This document shows, in pieces, positions 1 to 7,338 of a DNA stretch of 33,303 nt. Under the pieces are notes generated by a model. That model saw nothing but the letters and a program-made list of their open reading frames with translations. It was not told the DNA's origin and did not search any database. How positions within the stretch are numbered: position 1 is the stretch's first letter; every line of letters starts with the position of its first letter. Origin of the DNA: an archaeon (GTDB taxonomy: Archaea > Nanobdellota > Nanobdellia > Woesearchaeales > GW2011-AR9); the NCBI GenBank assembly GCA_020053615.1, contig JAGVMW010000114.1, positions 1-33,303 of the forward strand. The letters are read 5' to 3'. The position numbers and the translations under genes were made by a program.

Positions 1-2
1 AC

Positions 3-98
3 TTTGCTAGCGCTAAAGAAAGTGATTCGTACAATATAAAAGAATTATCCGCTTACATCCCCTACCTGCGAGGTAGAGGATTTACGCGGGTTATTTAA
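3..98 (+). CDS. possible C-terminal end of a protein cut by the window edge
   Basis: A frame open from the window edge runs 31 codons to a TAA at 96-98 and ends in YIPYLRGRGFTRVI. The composition looks protein-like, but there is too little to name a family. The DNA at about 46-96 is also a strong imperfect hairpin (CCGCTTACATCCCCTACC pairs with GGTAGAGGATTTACGCGG, 15 of 18), so it could be non-coding structure instead. The S1 element starts about 20 bases after the stop, as similar sites do after other genes here. Confidence 0.4.
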   Translation, partial: FASAKESDSYNIKELSAYIPYLRGRGFTRVI

Positions 99-117
99 TG
101 CTACTCTCGGTCGCTAT

Positions 118-286
118 GGTCGGGTCGGCAAACAGGGGTTTACAGGAATTTTACTCGGCTCGTAAAATTCCCAAATGTCAATCCAGCTCTCAAAAATTTC
201 TCAGCTCTGATTTTTCATGGGTTGCCGAAAAATCGAGGAGAAATTTTTGGAGGGATTGCCACTTCTGTAAACCCCATACGTTATAC
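118..286 (+). repeat. site S1: 165-bp palindromic element, copy 1, ending in GTTATAC
   Basis: Nearly identical over about 165 bases to 19227-19392. It folds into one long imperfect hairpin. GGGGTTTACAG (135-145) pairs with CTGTAAACCCC (265-275). CAAAAATTTCTC pairs with GAGAAATTTTTG. An inner GATTTTT/AAAAATC stem carries a loop of about 12 bases. A small side hairpin, AATTTTAC/GTAAAATT, lies near the 5' foot. The element is bracketed by GGCAAAC (127-133) and GTTATAC (280-286), the latter being the motif shared by all seven sites in this window. The overall form recalls a folded integron attC site. The two copies differ mainly in the apical loop, while the stems are kept. Confidence 0.9.
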
Positions 287-304
287 GCAATTGCTAATTT
301 GCCC
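287..304. repeat. module A left inverted repeat arm
   Basis: GCAATTGCTAATTTGCCC begins directly after GTTATAC of S1. It is the reverse complement of 841-859 apart from one extra base. The two arms enclose the NUDIX gene and its promoter. Confidence 0.85.
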
Positions 305-315
305 TTGCCGATACA

Positions 316-324
316 TTTATAAAA
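316..324 (+). promoter_or_regulatory. TATA-like box for the NUDIX gene
   Basis: TTTATAAAA lies 24-32 bases before the ATG, with no Shine-Dalgarno motif in between. This spacing fits an archaeal leaderless transcript and would be unusual for a bacterial -10 element. Confidence 0.6.
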
Positions 325-347
325 ATAAAGAACCCTCATAATTTACT

Positions 348-851
348 ATGGAACTATTACACGAGGTAAAAGACAAAGAGTGGCCCAAAGATGAATCAAC
401 TTTGGAAATCAGAGAAGCTTCCAGGGCTGTGCTTTTTGACGAGAATGGCTTAATTCCTCTTCTATTTGTTTCAAATTATAATTATCACAAACTGCCCGGC
501 GGTGGAATTGATGATGGCGAAGATAAAGCTCAAGCGTTAATTCGCGAAGTGATGGAAGAAGTTGGCAGTAAGATTGAAGTTACTGGCGAAGTTGGAAAAA
601 TTATTGAATATCGCTCGCAATTTAATTTGAAACAAATATCATATTGTTATGTCGGCAAAATAATTTCAAAAGGATTGCCGACTTTCACGGAAGAGGAATT
701 AAGCCAAAACTTTAAACTAGTTTGGTTGCCATTAAATGAAGCGATTTCCAAAGTTGAAAACGATAAGCCAACGAATTATGAGGGTTCTTTTATTCAGCAA
801 AGGGATATTGTGTTTTTAAAAAAAGTTCAGCAGATGAAACGGGCAAATTAG
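348..851 (+). CDS. NUDIX hydrolase
   Basis: This 167-residue protein should hydrolyse a nucleoside diphosphate linked to another group; the exact substrate cannot be read from sequence. Residues about 53-75 carry a NUDIX box matching G-x5-E-x7-RE-x2-EE-x-G, seen as GGIDDGE followed seven residues later by REVMEEVGS, so the catalytic glutamates are present. The last position of the motif is Ser where a hydrophobic residue is usual. The length is typical of the family. The ATG at 348 is chosen because the TATA-like box sits about 28 bases upstream. It is the only gene in module A. Its last codons and stop lie inside the right inverted repeat arm (841-859), which ties the gene end to the module boundary. 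Likely roles are house-cleaning or mRNA or NAD-derivative turnover, but that is inference from the family. Confidence 0.93.
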   Translation: MELLHEVKDKEWPKDESTLEIREASRAVLFDENGLIPLLFVSNYNYHKLPGGGIDDGEDKAQALIREVMEEVGSKIEVTGEVGKIIEYRSQFNLKQISYCYVGKIISKGLPTFTEEELSQNFKLVWLPLNEAISKVENDKPTNYEGSFIQQRDIVFLKKVQQMKRAN

Positions 852-859
852 CAACTTGC
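841..859. repeat. module A right inverted repeat arm
   Basis: GGGCAAATTAGCAACTTGC is complementary to 287-304 with a one-base indel. It includes the last three codons and stop (TAG, 849-851) of the NUDIX gene. Confidence 0.85.
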
Positions 860-914
860 TCCGCTACGCTCCGCACCACGCTACGCTCTCGCTACACTGC
901 GTTTCGCTCGGGGC
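860..914. other. GC-rich stretch of CGCTACGCTC-like motifs before S2
   Basis: The stretch is rich in degenerate copies of CGCTACGCTC and GCACTGCG-type words. The same kind of sequence precedes S3 (about 3475-3538), S4 (13935-13970), S5 (19150-19226) and S7 (33055-33138). No coding potential is seen. Confidence 0.6.
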
Positions 915-934
915 GTATAACACATACGTTATAC
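915..934 (+). repeat. site S2: dyad GTATAAC-6 bp-GTTATAC
   Basis: GTATAAC (915-921) and GTTATAC (928-934) are exact inverted repeats separated by six bases, with flanking G/C pairs extending the arms. Geometry of about 11-6-11 is that of Xer/dif sites. Downstream GACAT matches the base pattern after the other sites. Confidence 0.75.
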
Positions 935-942
935 GACATATG

Positions 943-986
943 ACTCAGGACACTTTTTTACTTTTAACGAAGGAGCCCCATTTCCC
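943..986. repeat. module B left inverted repeat arm
   Basis: AGGACACTTTTTT (947-959) and GAGCCCCATTTCCC (973-986) are exact reverse complements of 3453-3465 and 3401-3414. The TTAACG between them is also matched. The right arm carries about 24 extra bases between the two blocks. Confidence 0.88.
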
Positions 987-1016
987 GTAACTACGCTTTA
1001 TGAATTACCAGATAAG

Positions 1017-1043
1017 CTTACATGTAAGTAACATTTATATATA
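1017..1043 (+). promoter_or_regulatory. TATA box with a 12-bp palindromic operator candidate for the abiE operon
   Basis: TTTATATATA (1034-1043) lies 21-30 bases before the ATG at 1064. Directly upstream, at the position of a BRE element, is the perfect palindrome CTTACATGTAAG (1017-1028). AbiEi antitoxins are known to repress their own promoter through inverted repeats, so this is a reasonable binding site. Confidence 0.55.
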
Positions 1044-1063
1044 AGTTCAATTACCTACATCCT

Positions 1064-1648
1064 ATGCGCGGACTTAAAAGAGAAATGATCCTACGAGTAC
1101 TCCTCGCAGAATCTAAATCATTAAGCAAGAATGAACTTTCTAAAAGAGCTAACTGTAGCAGGCAGTGGGTTATTCTCTTCTTACGAGAACTAGAAAAAAA
1201 GAAACTCGTCAAAAAAACAAAAGTTGTTGATCCTGCTGGACTTATTAAATTTTGGCTAACAATCCATAAAAAACCTAAGAAATACCAAGAATACATGATT
1301 AAAGAGCCTCTAAAATTACTGAAAAAGACAAAATCAGACTATGCTCTCACCACTTATCAAGCCGAAAATATTGTACAACGCCATCTTTTCCCATCAAGAA
1401 TAGATATTTACATTAAAGAAGAAGATTTACAAGCGTGGCATTCCTTTCTACTAAAAGAAGGCTTATACGGAAAGGGTAATGTTCGTACCATCGTAACAGA
1501 AGAACAGACTTTTTATGGAAAACGAAAGCTAAACGGCCTTTCTGTTGTTTCCCTACCACAGCTCATTATCGATTTATTCACCGAGGGAGGACCAGCAGCA
1601 GAAGCCGCGGAGATACTTCTTGCTCAATTGAGGAAACATGTATCTTGA
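1064..1648 (+). CDS. AbiEi-like antitoxin / winged-helix regulator
   Basis: This 194-residue protein has an N-terminal winged helix-turn-helix (about residues 8-55) and a C-terminal domain resembling type IV toxin-antitoxin AbiEi proteins. Features of that domain are TTYQAENIVQ near residue 100, RIDIYI near 116, and a closing block VVSLPQLIIDLF ... EAAEILLAQL (about 160-190), which corresponds to the LPQ-x-x-xDL and EAAE signature of the family. AbiEi proteins neutralise AbiEii and repress the operon. The next gene encodes an AbiEii-like nucleotidyltransferase and starts 11 bases before this stop, so translation is probably coupled. The ATG is supported by the TATA box about 25 bases upstream. 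The family call rests on motifs and pairing, not an alignment. Confidence 0.8.
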   Translation: MRGLKREMILRVLLAESKSLSKNELSKRANCSRQWVILFLRELEKKKLVKKTKVVDPAGLIKFWLTIHKKPKKYQEYMIKEPLKLLKKTKSDYALTTYQAENIVQRHLFPSRIDIYIKEEDLQAWHSFLLKEGLYGKGNVRTIVTEEQTFYGKRKLNGLSVVSLPQLIIDLFTEGGPAAEAAEILLAQLRKHVS

Positions 1649-2423
1649 ATTTGAAACGAGAACCTCGTACAAATATCTCAAACAAGTAATCTCTGCCTTA
1701 GAGGAACCTATTTGCATTCTCGGGGGATGGGCAGTATTTCTTCACGTAAACAAGAACTTTCAAAAGGCACAGGGCAGACCATATCTTGGAAGTAGAGATA
1801 TTGATTTAGGATTCAACCTGGATAAAAATGCAACCGTAGAGCAAATGAAAAATTCTGCACTTGCAAAGTCACTTGATGTTCTTCAAAATAAGCTTAAATT
1901 TAAGTCCGTGTCCTTTCGACTACTCAAAGAAATCCATACTGAAACGGAGGAGGAAATCGAGGAAGGAAAGATTATTCCAGCGCATTTTATCTTTCCGATG
2001 TATGTTGATGTGCTTGTTGACAACATCCCTGCAAAATTCAAAGAGGTTTTCCGTTTTCAACCAGCAGACGAGCCATTATTACGTTTTGCGTTTGAGGATG
2101 GAAAATATAGAAAAGAATTAAAAGAGTTCAACAAGAGATTGTTGCTACCAAAACCAGAGTTATTACTTGCTACAAAATTTAATGCTTTAAAGCACAGAGA
2201 TAAAGAGCACAAGAAAATAAAAGACATCTGTGATATTTTCGCGTTACTTTGGTATACAGAAGAAAAACCAGAAGCTTTGAGAGAAAAAATAAGAAGTTTT
2301 ATTAGTCATCAATCTCTTTCAAAATCGATCAAATCTATTGATGGAAGCGATTATCAAAAAGCAGCAAACCAACTAAATCACTCACCGATAGAAATTAGAC
2401 GAGTGGTAGAAATACTACTATGA
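1638..2423 (+). CDS. AbiEii-like nucleotidyltransferase toxin
   Basis: The 261-residue protein has a nucleotidyltransferase core: LGGWAVFLH (28-36) followed by GSRDIDLGF (51-59), giving the GG...DxD metal-binding pair D54/D56. A third acidic position may be in YVDVLV near 123-128. A later KFNALKHRD ... KKIKDICDI block (about 179-201) matches the conserved Lys/Arg and KD-x-x-D region of AbiEii toxins. AbiEii enzymes transfer nucleotides to RNA and block growth. It overlaps the antitoxin gene by 11 bases and the GrpB-fusion gene by 4 (ATGA), so the three form one operon. Similarity to other nucleotidyltransferase families cannot be excluded without a search. Confidence 0.8.
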   Translation: MYLEFETRTSYKYLKQVISALEEPICILGGWAVFLHVNKNFQKAQGRPYLGSRDIDLGFNLDKNATVEQMKNSALAKSLDVLQNKLKFKSVSFRLLKEIHTETEEEIEEGKIIPAHFIFPMYVDVLVDNIPAKFKEVFRFQPADEPLLRFAFEDGKYRKELKEFNKRLLLPKPELLLATKFNALKHRDKEHKKIKDICDIFALLWYTEEKPEALREKIRSFISHQSLSKSIKSIDGSDYQKAANQLNHSPIEIRRVVEILL

Positions 2424-3391
2424 TAAAAATGGAAAAGTACCGATTCAGAGAATATAATTCAAAGTACAAGAAGTTCTTTTTGAAAGAGAAGAACACCATA
2501 ACAAAAGCGCTTGGGGACAATTGCTTCATAGAACATGTGGGAAGCACATCCATTCCAAGCCTCGGCGGAAAAGGTATTGTTGATGTTTTAGTAGGCGTTA
2601 AATCCAAGAATCACCCTAAATTTATCAAAACGCTGAAATCTACAGGTTATGAATTCAGAGAAAAAGCAAGTACATCAGACCGACTCTTTTTCAGGAGAGA
2701 TTACAACTCAGGTAAAGAAACAAGAAGAGTACACATTCATTTAACCAAATTTGACGGTAAAGACTGGAATGAGATGATCGCTTTCCGAGATTACTTGTTA
2801 AAACATCCAGAAGATGTAAAGAAATACGTAAAAATCAAGAAAGAAGCAGTGGAAAAAGCAAAAGGTGAAGGAGAGATTTACCGAGAATTTAAACAATCAT
2901 TCATGGAAGAAATTACCAGAAAACAGTTAGCTATTAACGAACTCAGAAGAAAAGTTCAAGAGATAGTTAAAATTGCTACTACTCTCAAAAATAAGCACAT
3001 CAGCAATAAAAATGCACCCGTAAACTATGCCTGTATCTTCTCCCATAGCCAAAAAGAATATGAAGAGTCAATAAGAATTACACAGAGCATAGGAAAAATA
3101 GTAAAAGAAACACCAACAGGTTTACTATTCCAAGTTGAACCGTTAAAAACCGTTTCTGGTATTCTGAAATTACTCAAAATTCGTATTCCTGATGCTACAC
3201 GGCCGGAACTGGGTGATGCCGATTTTACAATCACAAATTTTCAAAGCTTCAAGAAAAAACATCTTCAAAAAAGAGGATTCAAGCTAATTCCACGTGAACA
3301 TTTTGAAATGATTGAACTTGTAGATTCTAAGTTTAATGTGAGAGCATATTTTTCAAATCCGCCACTGGATAAACAATTAAAAATAAAGTAA
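2420..3391 (+). CDS. GrpB-family (UPF0157) protein fused to an unrecognised C-terminal domain
   Basis: Residues about 5-170 form a GrpB domain. The signature HVGSTSIPSL with KGIVDVLVGV (39-60) is the nucleotidyltransferase-like GS...D core (G41, S42, D55), followed by VHIHLTKFDG (108-117) and an IAFRDYLLKHPE helix typical of GrpB proteins. Family members usually stop near 170-180 residues. This protein continues for another 150, with KETPTGLLFQVEPL, ILKLLKIRIPDATRPELGDADF and a lysine-rich end. I do not recognise that domain. The start at 2420 overlaps the AbiEii-like stop as ATGA; Met4 (2429) is an alternative. It is the third gene of the module B operon. Two nucleotidyltransferase-fold proteins in one toxin-antitoxin-like operon suggest a modified toxin-antitoxin system, which is inference. 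Confidence 0.78.
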   Translation: MIKMEKYRFREYNSKYKKFFLKEKNTITKALGDNCFIEHVGSTSIPSLGGKGIVDVLVGVKSKNHPKFIKTLKSTGYEFREKASTSDRLFFRRDYNSGKETRRVHIHLTKFDGKDWNEMIAFRDYLLKHPEDVKKYVKIKKEAVEKAKGEGEIYREFKQSFMEEITRKQLAINELRRKVQEIVKIATTLKNKHISNKNAPVNYACIFSHSQKEYEESIRITQSIGKIVKETPTGLLFQVEPLKTVSGILKLLKIRIPDATRPELGDADFTITNFQSFKKKHLQKRGFKLIPREHFEMIELVDSKFNVRAYFSNPPLDKQLKIK

Positions 3392-3400
3392 CACAACCTT

Positions 3401-3465
3401 GGGAAATGGGGCTCTATGACGTTAAAAACCGATGGCTCGCTGTGCTCGCCCGAAAAAAGTGTCCT
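3401..3465. repeat. module B right inverted repeat arm
   Basis: GGGAAATGGGGCTC (3401-3414) and AAAAAAGTGTCCT (3453-3465) are exact complements of 973-986 and 947-959. They begin nine bases after the GrpB-fusion stop. The similarity continues weakly outward to about 3473 (GTCATAC). Confidence 0.88.
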
Positions 3466-3539
3466 TGCGTCATACGCCTCCGCTCCTCGACTGCGGTCTG
3501 CGGTGCTCTGGGACGTTGCACTTTCGCTTCGCTCACCTC

Positions 3540-3565
3540 GTATAACAGCAACTGCGACGTTAAAC
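3540..3565 (+). repeat. site S3: dyad GTATAAC-12 bp-GTTAAAC
   Basis: GTATAACAGC (3540-3549) and GTTAAAC (3559-3565) sit in the same orientation as the other sites. The spacer is 12 bases, twice that of S2 and S6. It follows a GC-rich CGCTTCGCTC stretch as in S2, S4 and S7. Confidence 0.7.
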
Positions 3566-3757
3566 AAAATTTTCTTACTGCCTAGTAGGTTCACTTCGTT
3601 CCCGAAAATCCTTAAAGTTAGTGCCTTCGTTAAATCTGGTAAAACGGAAACTCAAACAATCACTTCGTGACTATTTCTAACATTGATTTAACGACTACAT
3701 TTCATTCGACCCAAATTTTTACTTACTTTAAACGACTGGGGGGAATTCCGTAACGAT
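3566..3757. repeat. module C left terminal inverted repeat (imperfect, long)
   Basis: Four blocks are exact complements of blocks on the far side of the restriction operon: TTTTCTTACTGCC (3570-3582) with 13892-13904, CCGAAAATC (3602-3610) with 13885-13893, TTTTTACTTACTTTAA (3716-3731) with 13854-13869, and GGGGGGAATTCCGT (3738-3751) with 13799-13812. The left arm has additional material between the blocks. The same segment (3623-3757) is similar, in direct orientation, to 21060-21230 after S6. No gene is seen between 3392 and 3800. Confidence 0.85.
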
Positions 3758-3800
3758 AACTAAACGAAAAACGAACCGAAAAGAGGGGGGGCGAGAAAAC

Positions 3801-6800
3801 TTATTTACTAACCCAACCTTTAGCAATTAATTCTGCTTGCTTCAAAACTGTTTCTATTGCGTTCTTTTCCTTATCTGGAGGATAACCATATCTCCTTAAA
3901 ATCTTCTTGACTTTCAAACGCATTCCTGCTTGCACGCTTTCTCTTTGAGTCCAATCTATGGTTACACTATTTCTAATCATTTCAGTTAGTTCTAATGCGA
4001 TTTTTCTAAGAGCATCATCACCTAAAACTTTAACTGCACTATCATTGACTTCAAGAGCATCGTAAAATGCAACTTCATCATCATTCATATTAAGCTCTTT
4101 GCCTCTGCCTTTCTCATCTCTGACTTTTCTTGCTAATTCAATTAACTCTTCTATAACTTGGGTAGCTTCTATACTCCTATTTGTATATTTCTTGATGGTT
4201 TTATCAAGCAAATCCATAAATGATTTAGCTTGAACCATATTTTTCTTTGACATAATTCTTATTTCATCGTTGAGCAATTTCTTCAATGCTTCAAATGCGA
4301 GATTTTTCTGAGGCATTTCCTTGACTTCTGCTAAGAAACCTTCGGATAAAATTGAGAGTTCTGGCTTTTGAATTCCTGCTGCTTCAAAAATATCTATAAT
4401 TCTATCAGAGATAACCGCTTTTGACAAAATCTGCTTAATCGCTGAATCAAATTTATCCTGTAATTCTCTCTTTGTTTCTGTTGTTTTGGTGATAGCAGAT
4501 TTTATTGCTTGAAAAAGTCCCACTTCATCCTTTATTTTCATTGCTTTATCATGCGGAACAGCTAAAGAAAACGCTTTTAGAAGAGCAGTTACTTCTCTGG
4601 CAAATCTTTCTTTTTTATCTTTTTCTTTGAGAATATGCTCCATCGCAGACGGAACAAACGACACTCTCTCCTCTGGTCTAAGTTGGAAGAATTTTTTATA
4701 ATTGAAGCCATAGAACATATCTTTTACAACTTCGTACTTTTCCATCATTAGCTTAACTGCTTGCTCTTGGTCAAAAGTCGGTTTTCCTTTTCCGCCACTT
4801 TCAGTATAATTCATTAATGCTTTTTTTAGTTCAACACCAACGCCCATATAATCAACTATCAAACCGCCTTCTTTTCCAGGATAAACTCGGTTTACTCTGG
4901 CAATTGCCTGCATTAAAGTATGCCCTTTAATCGGCTTGTCTAAATACATGGTATGAAGAGAGGGAGCATCAAAACCTGTCAAAAACATATCCCTGACAAT
5001 CATTAATTTAAGCTCATGTTTGTCATCTTTCAGGTTGTCGCCTATCTGCTTTCTTCTTTTTCTGTTTCTTATGTGCTGTTGCCATTCTTTTGGATCAGAA
5101 GCTGAACCAGTCATAACAACTTTTATGAAACCTTTATCATCGTCTTCATTATGCCATTCTGGCTTTAATCTGATTATTTCATTGTAGAGTTCTACGCAGA
5201 TTCTTCTGCTCATGCCAACAATAATTCCTTTTCCTTCTAAAACAGACAATCTCTCCTCAAAATGCTTAACTATATCTTTGGAAATTCTTGCTATTCTTCT
5301 TGGAGAACCCGCAACTTTTTCTAATCTTGCCCACTTACTTTTGAGTATGTCCTTGCATTCAATTTCTTCTCCTTCGGTTGCTTCCTCGAAATCTGTGTCT
5401 ATCTTTGGTCTTTCTTCTGGTTTTAATTCAAGTTTTGCTAATCTGCTTTCATAATAAATTCTTACAGTAGCTCCATCTTCAACTGCCTGCTCAATATCAT
5501 AAACATCAACATATTTTCCGAATACTGCTGGCGTGCTTCTATCTGATTTCTCAATCGGAGTTCCTGTAAATCCAATAAAAGAGGCATTTGGAAGAGCATC
5601 TCTTAGATATTTTGCATATCCGTACGTGATTAATGCCTTGTCTTTCTTGTCTAATATCTTCGCAGAAAAACCATATTGGCTTCTGTGAGCTTCATCAGCT
5701 ATAACTATAATATTGTCTCTTTCTGAAAGAATCGGATACGTTTCTCTGTTCTCTTCTGGGAAAAATTTTTGTATTGTGGTGAAAACAACTCCGCCAGAAG
5801 ACACTTTGAGAAGTTTTTGCAGTTCTTTTCTGTCTTCTGCCTGTGTTGGTTTTTGCCTTAGAACATCTTGGCACTTTCCAAAAGTCCCAAAAAGCTGGTC
5901 GTCTAAATCATTTCTATCAGTTAAGACTATAATTGTAGGATTGTCAAATTCTCTTATCAATTTGCCGGTATAGAAAACCATTGTCAGCGATTTTCCAGAA
6001 CCTTGCGTATGCCAGACAACTCCTGCTTTTTTATCGCCTTTTGGCTGTTCTTTAACTGATGAAAGTCCGTAAGATTCTGGGGCTTCTCTTACTTGCATAA
6101 TTGATTTTGCGCTGGCTCTTCTGGTTGATTCTATTGCTTTAATTACAGCCCAATATTGATGATAAGCAGCTACTTTCTTTTTTGTCTCTTTATCTTTCTC
6201 AAAAACAATGAAATTTCTGATAATGTCTAATATTCTTTTCTTATCGCACATTCCTCTGAGTAGGATTTCTATTTCAGTAAATCCTTTCTTTGGCTTTTCT
6301 CCGTTGATAGTTTTCCACTGCATAAACCTCTCTCTTTCAGAGGTTATTGTTCCTGCTCTTGCTTCAATTCCATCACTGATAATTAAGATTTCATTAAATC
6401 TGAATAATGATGGTAGCTGTTGCATGTACGTCTGAAATTGGTCGTAAGCTGTCCAAATATCAGCTTTTTCGTCTGCCAAATTTTTTAATTCCAAAACTAC
6501 CAATGGCAAGCCATTTATGAAAAGAATAACATCTGGTCTTCTTTCAACATTATTTTCAATAATTGTAAACTGATTAACTGCTGAAAACTCATTATTCTCA
6601 AGATTTTCAAAATCAAATAATTTTACTATGATGTGTCTTTCTTCTCCACCTTTTGAGATTGGAATACTAACGCCATCAACGAGCAGTTTATGGAAACTTT
6701 CATTGTCTGCTATTAGCTTCTGGCTTTCGCTTCTGAGAATTTGCTTTAAAGCTAACTCTCTGGCTTCTTCTGATATGCTTGGATTGATTTTTCTGAGAGC

Positions 6801-6968
6801 ATATCTTAATTTATCAACAAGAACAACATCTTTATAGTCTGATCTTAAAGCAGAGCTTCCGCCAGGCAGATATTCCTCATTGCTTCCTCTTATTATATCA
6901 TAGTCTAAAGCCTTGAGAATATTCAAAACATTCTCTTCAACGTGTTCTTCAGTTATGAGGTGTTTCAT
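3801..6968 (-). CDS. hsdR: type I restriction enzyme, endonuclease/translocase subunit HsdR
   Basis: This 1055-residue protein is the motor and nuclease subunit of a type I restriction complex. The N-terminal nuclease core is RRPDVILF ... VVLELKN (about 143-163), giving D146 and E160-x-K162 of the PD-(D/E)XK fold. The superfamily 2 translocase follows: Walker A HTQGSGKS (320-327), DEAH (425-428), FTGTPIE (467-473), and an arginine-finger region AIARVNRVYPGK near 700. The C-terminal helical part should bind HsdM/HsdS. Length and order are typical, with no disabling change seen. It is the last gene of the module C operon, 13 bases after the zinc-ribbon gene, and its end lies next to the module's left inverted repeat. 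The complex cleaves DNA lacking the methylation set by HsdM with HsdS. Confidence 0.97.
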   Translation of the reverse strand: MKHLITEEHVEENVLNILKALDYDIIRGSNEEYLPGGSSALRSDYKDVVLVDKLRYALRKINPSISEEARELALKQILRSESQKLIADNESFHKLLVDGVSIPISKGGEERHIIVKLFDFENLENNEFSAVNQFTIIENNVERRPDVILFINGLPLVVLELKNLADEKADIWTAYDQFQTYMQQLPSLFRFNEILIISDGIEARAGTITSERERFMQWKTINGEKPKKGFTEIEILLRGMCDKKRILDIIRNFIVFEKDKETKKKVAAYHQYWAVIKAIESTRRASAKSIMQVREAPESYGLSSVKEQPKGDKKAGVVWHTQGSGKSLTMVFYTGKLIREFDNPTIIVLTDRNDLDDQLFGTFGKCQDVLRQKPTQAEDRKELQKLLKVSSGGVVFTTIQKFFPEENRETYPILSERDNIIVIADEAHRSQYGFSAKILDKKDKALITYGYAKYLRDALPNASFIGFTGTPIEKSDRSTPAVFGKYVDVYDIEQAVEDGATVRIYYESRLAKLELKPEERPKIDTDFEEATEGEEIECKDILKSKWARLEKVAGSPRRIARISKDIVKHFEERLSVLEGKGIIVGMSRRICVELYNEIIRLKPEWHNEDDDKGFIKVVMTGSASDPKEWQQHIRNRKRRKQIGDNLKDDKHELKLMIVRDMFLTGFDAPSLHTMYLDKPIKGHTLMQAIARVNRVYPGKEGGLIVDYMGVGVELKKALMNYTESGGKGKPTFDQEQAVKLMMEKYEVVKDMFYGFNYKKFFQLRPEERVSFVPSAMEHILKEKDKKERFAREVTALLKAFSLAVPHDKAMKIKDEVGLFQAIKSAITKTTETKRELQDKFDSAIKQILSKAVISDRIIDIFEAAGIQKPELSILSEGFLAEVKEMPQKNLAFEALKKLLNDEIRIMSKKNMVQAKSFMDLLDKTIKKYTNRSIEATQVIEELIELARKVRDEKGRGKELNMNDDEVAFYDALEVNDSAVKVLGDDALRKIALELTEMIRNSVTIDWTQRESVQAGMRLKVKKILRRYGYPPDKEKNAIETVLKQAELIAKGWVSK

Positions 6969-6981
6969 CTTTATTCTTCCA

Positions 6982-7338
6982 TTATACTATTTTTAGTCTC
7001 TTTGCTTCTTTAATAAATCTTTTCTGTATATCAAGAATCATAGAGGGATTTTTACTATATTTTTCATTAATTCTATTTACATCGTCTTCGTGATCCACTA
7101 TACGACCACATTGAGAGCAAATCCACTTGGGAGTGCCCATTGGAGATGAAAAAAGAGATTCGAAACTTATCTGATTGCCATTTATATCAATAATTCTTCC
7201 ATGTGGGCAAATATTCTTCAGCTGATCAAGTTTTATTTTTCTTCTGTTTTCTAAAAATTTATTTATATCAAATTTAAAGCTAAATCTAATTGCAAAAGCA
7301 GCCACAATTATTAAAATCAGTGTTTCTAAAAATGCCAT
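6982..7338 (-). CDS. small membrane-anchored zinc-ribbon protein, function unknown
   Basis: The 118-residue protein starts with a hydrophobic segment (about residues 4-20, ETLILIIVAAFAIRF) that should act as a membrane anchor or uncleaved signal. It is followed by a basic stretch and a likely metal-binding module: CPHG near 44-47 and CSQCG near 74-78. Its start overlaps the end of hsdS by 13 bases, and it ends 13 bases before hsdR, so it is co-transcribed with the restriction genes. I recognise no family. A membrane-anchored protein is not a normal type I subunit. It could tether the complex, sense entering DNA, or simply be a passenger; none of these is shown. Confidence 0.72.
   Translation of the reverse strand: MAFLETLILIIVAAFAIRFSFKFDINKFLENRRKIKLDQLKNICPHGRIIDINGNQISFESLFSSPMGTPKWICSQCGRIVDHEDDVNRINEKYSKNPSMILDIQKRFIKEAKRLKIV

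Noticed and set aside
50..95. Hairpin at 46-96 as a tRNA or terminator
   Set aside because: It lacks a cloverleaf, CCA end or T-arm consensus and has no following T-run. A protein frame is open across it, so I left it as a note to the partial CDS.
98..322. 74-codon reading frame through the first hairpin element
   Set aside because: It runs through the S1 palindrome. The second copy (19148-19393) gives an unrelated chance protein in a different frame, and the differences between copies preserve DNA pairing instead of codons.
3265..3670. Reading frames on both strands across the 3392-3800 gap
   Set aside because: They cover inverted repeat arms, GC-rich CGCTTCGCTC-type repeats and site S3. 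Composition is low-complexity and there is no start signal.
4900..5460. Opposite-strand frames within hsdR, hsdM, transposase, helicase and methylase genes
   Set aside because: They are shadows of well-supported genes: no recognisable domains, no promoters, no ribosome sites.
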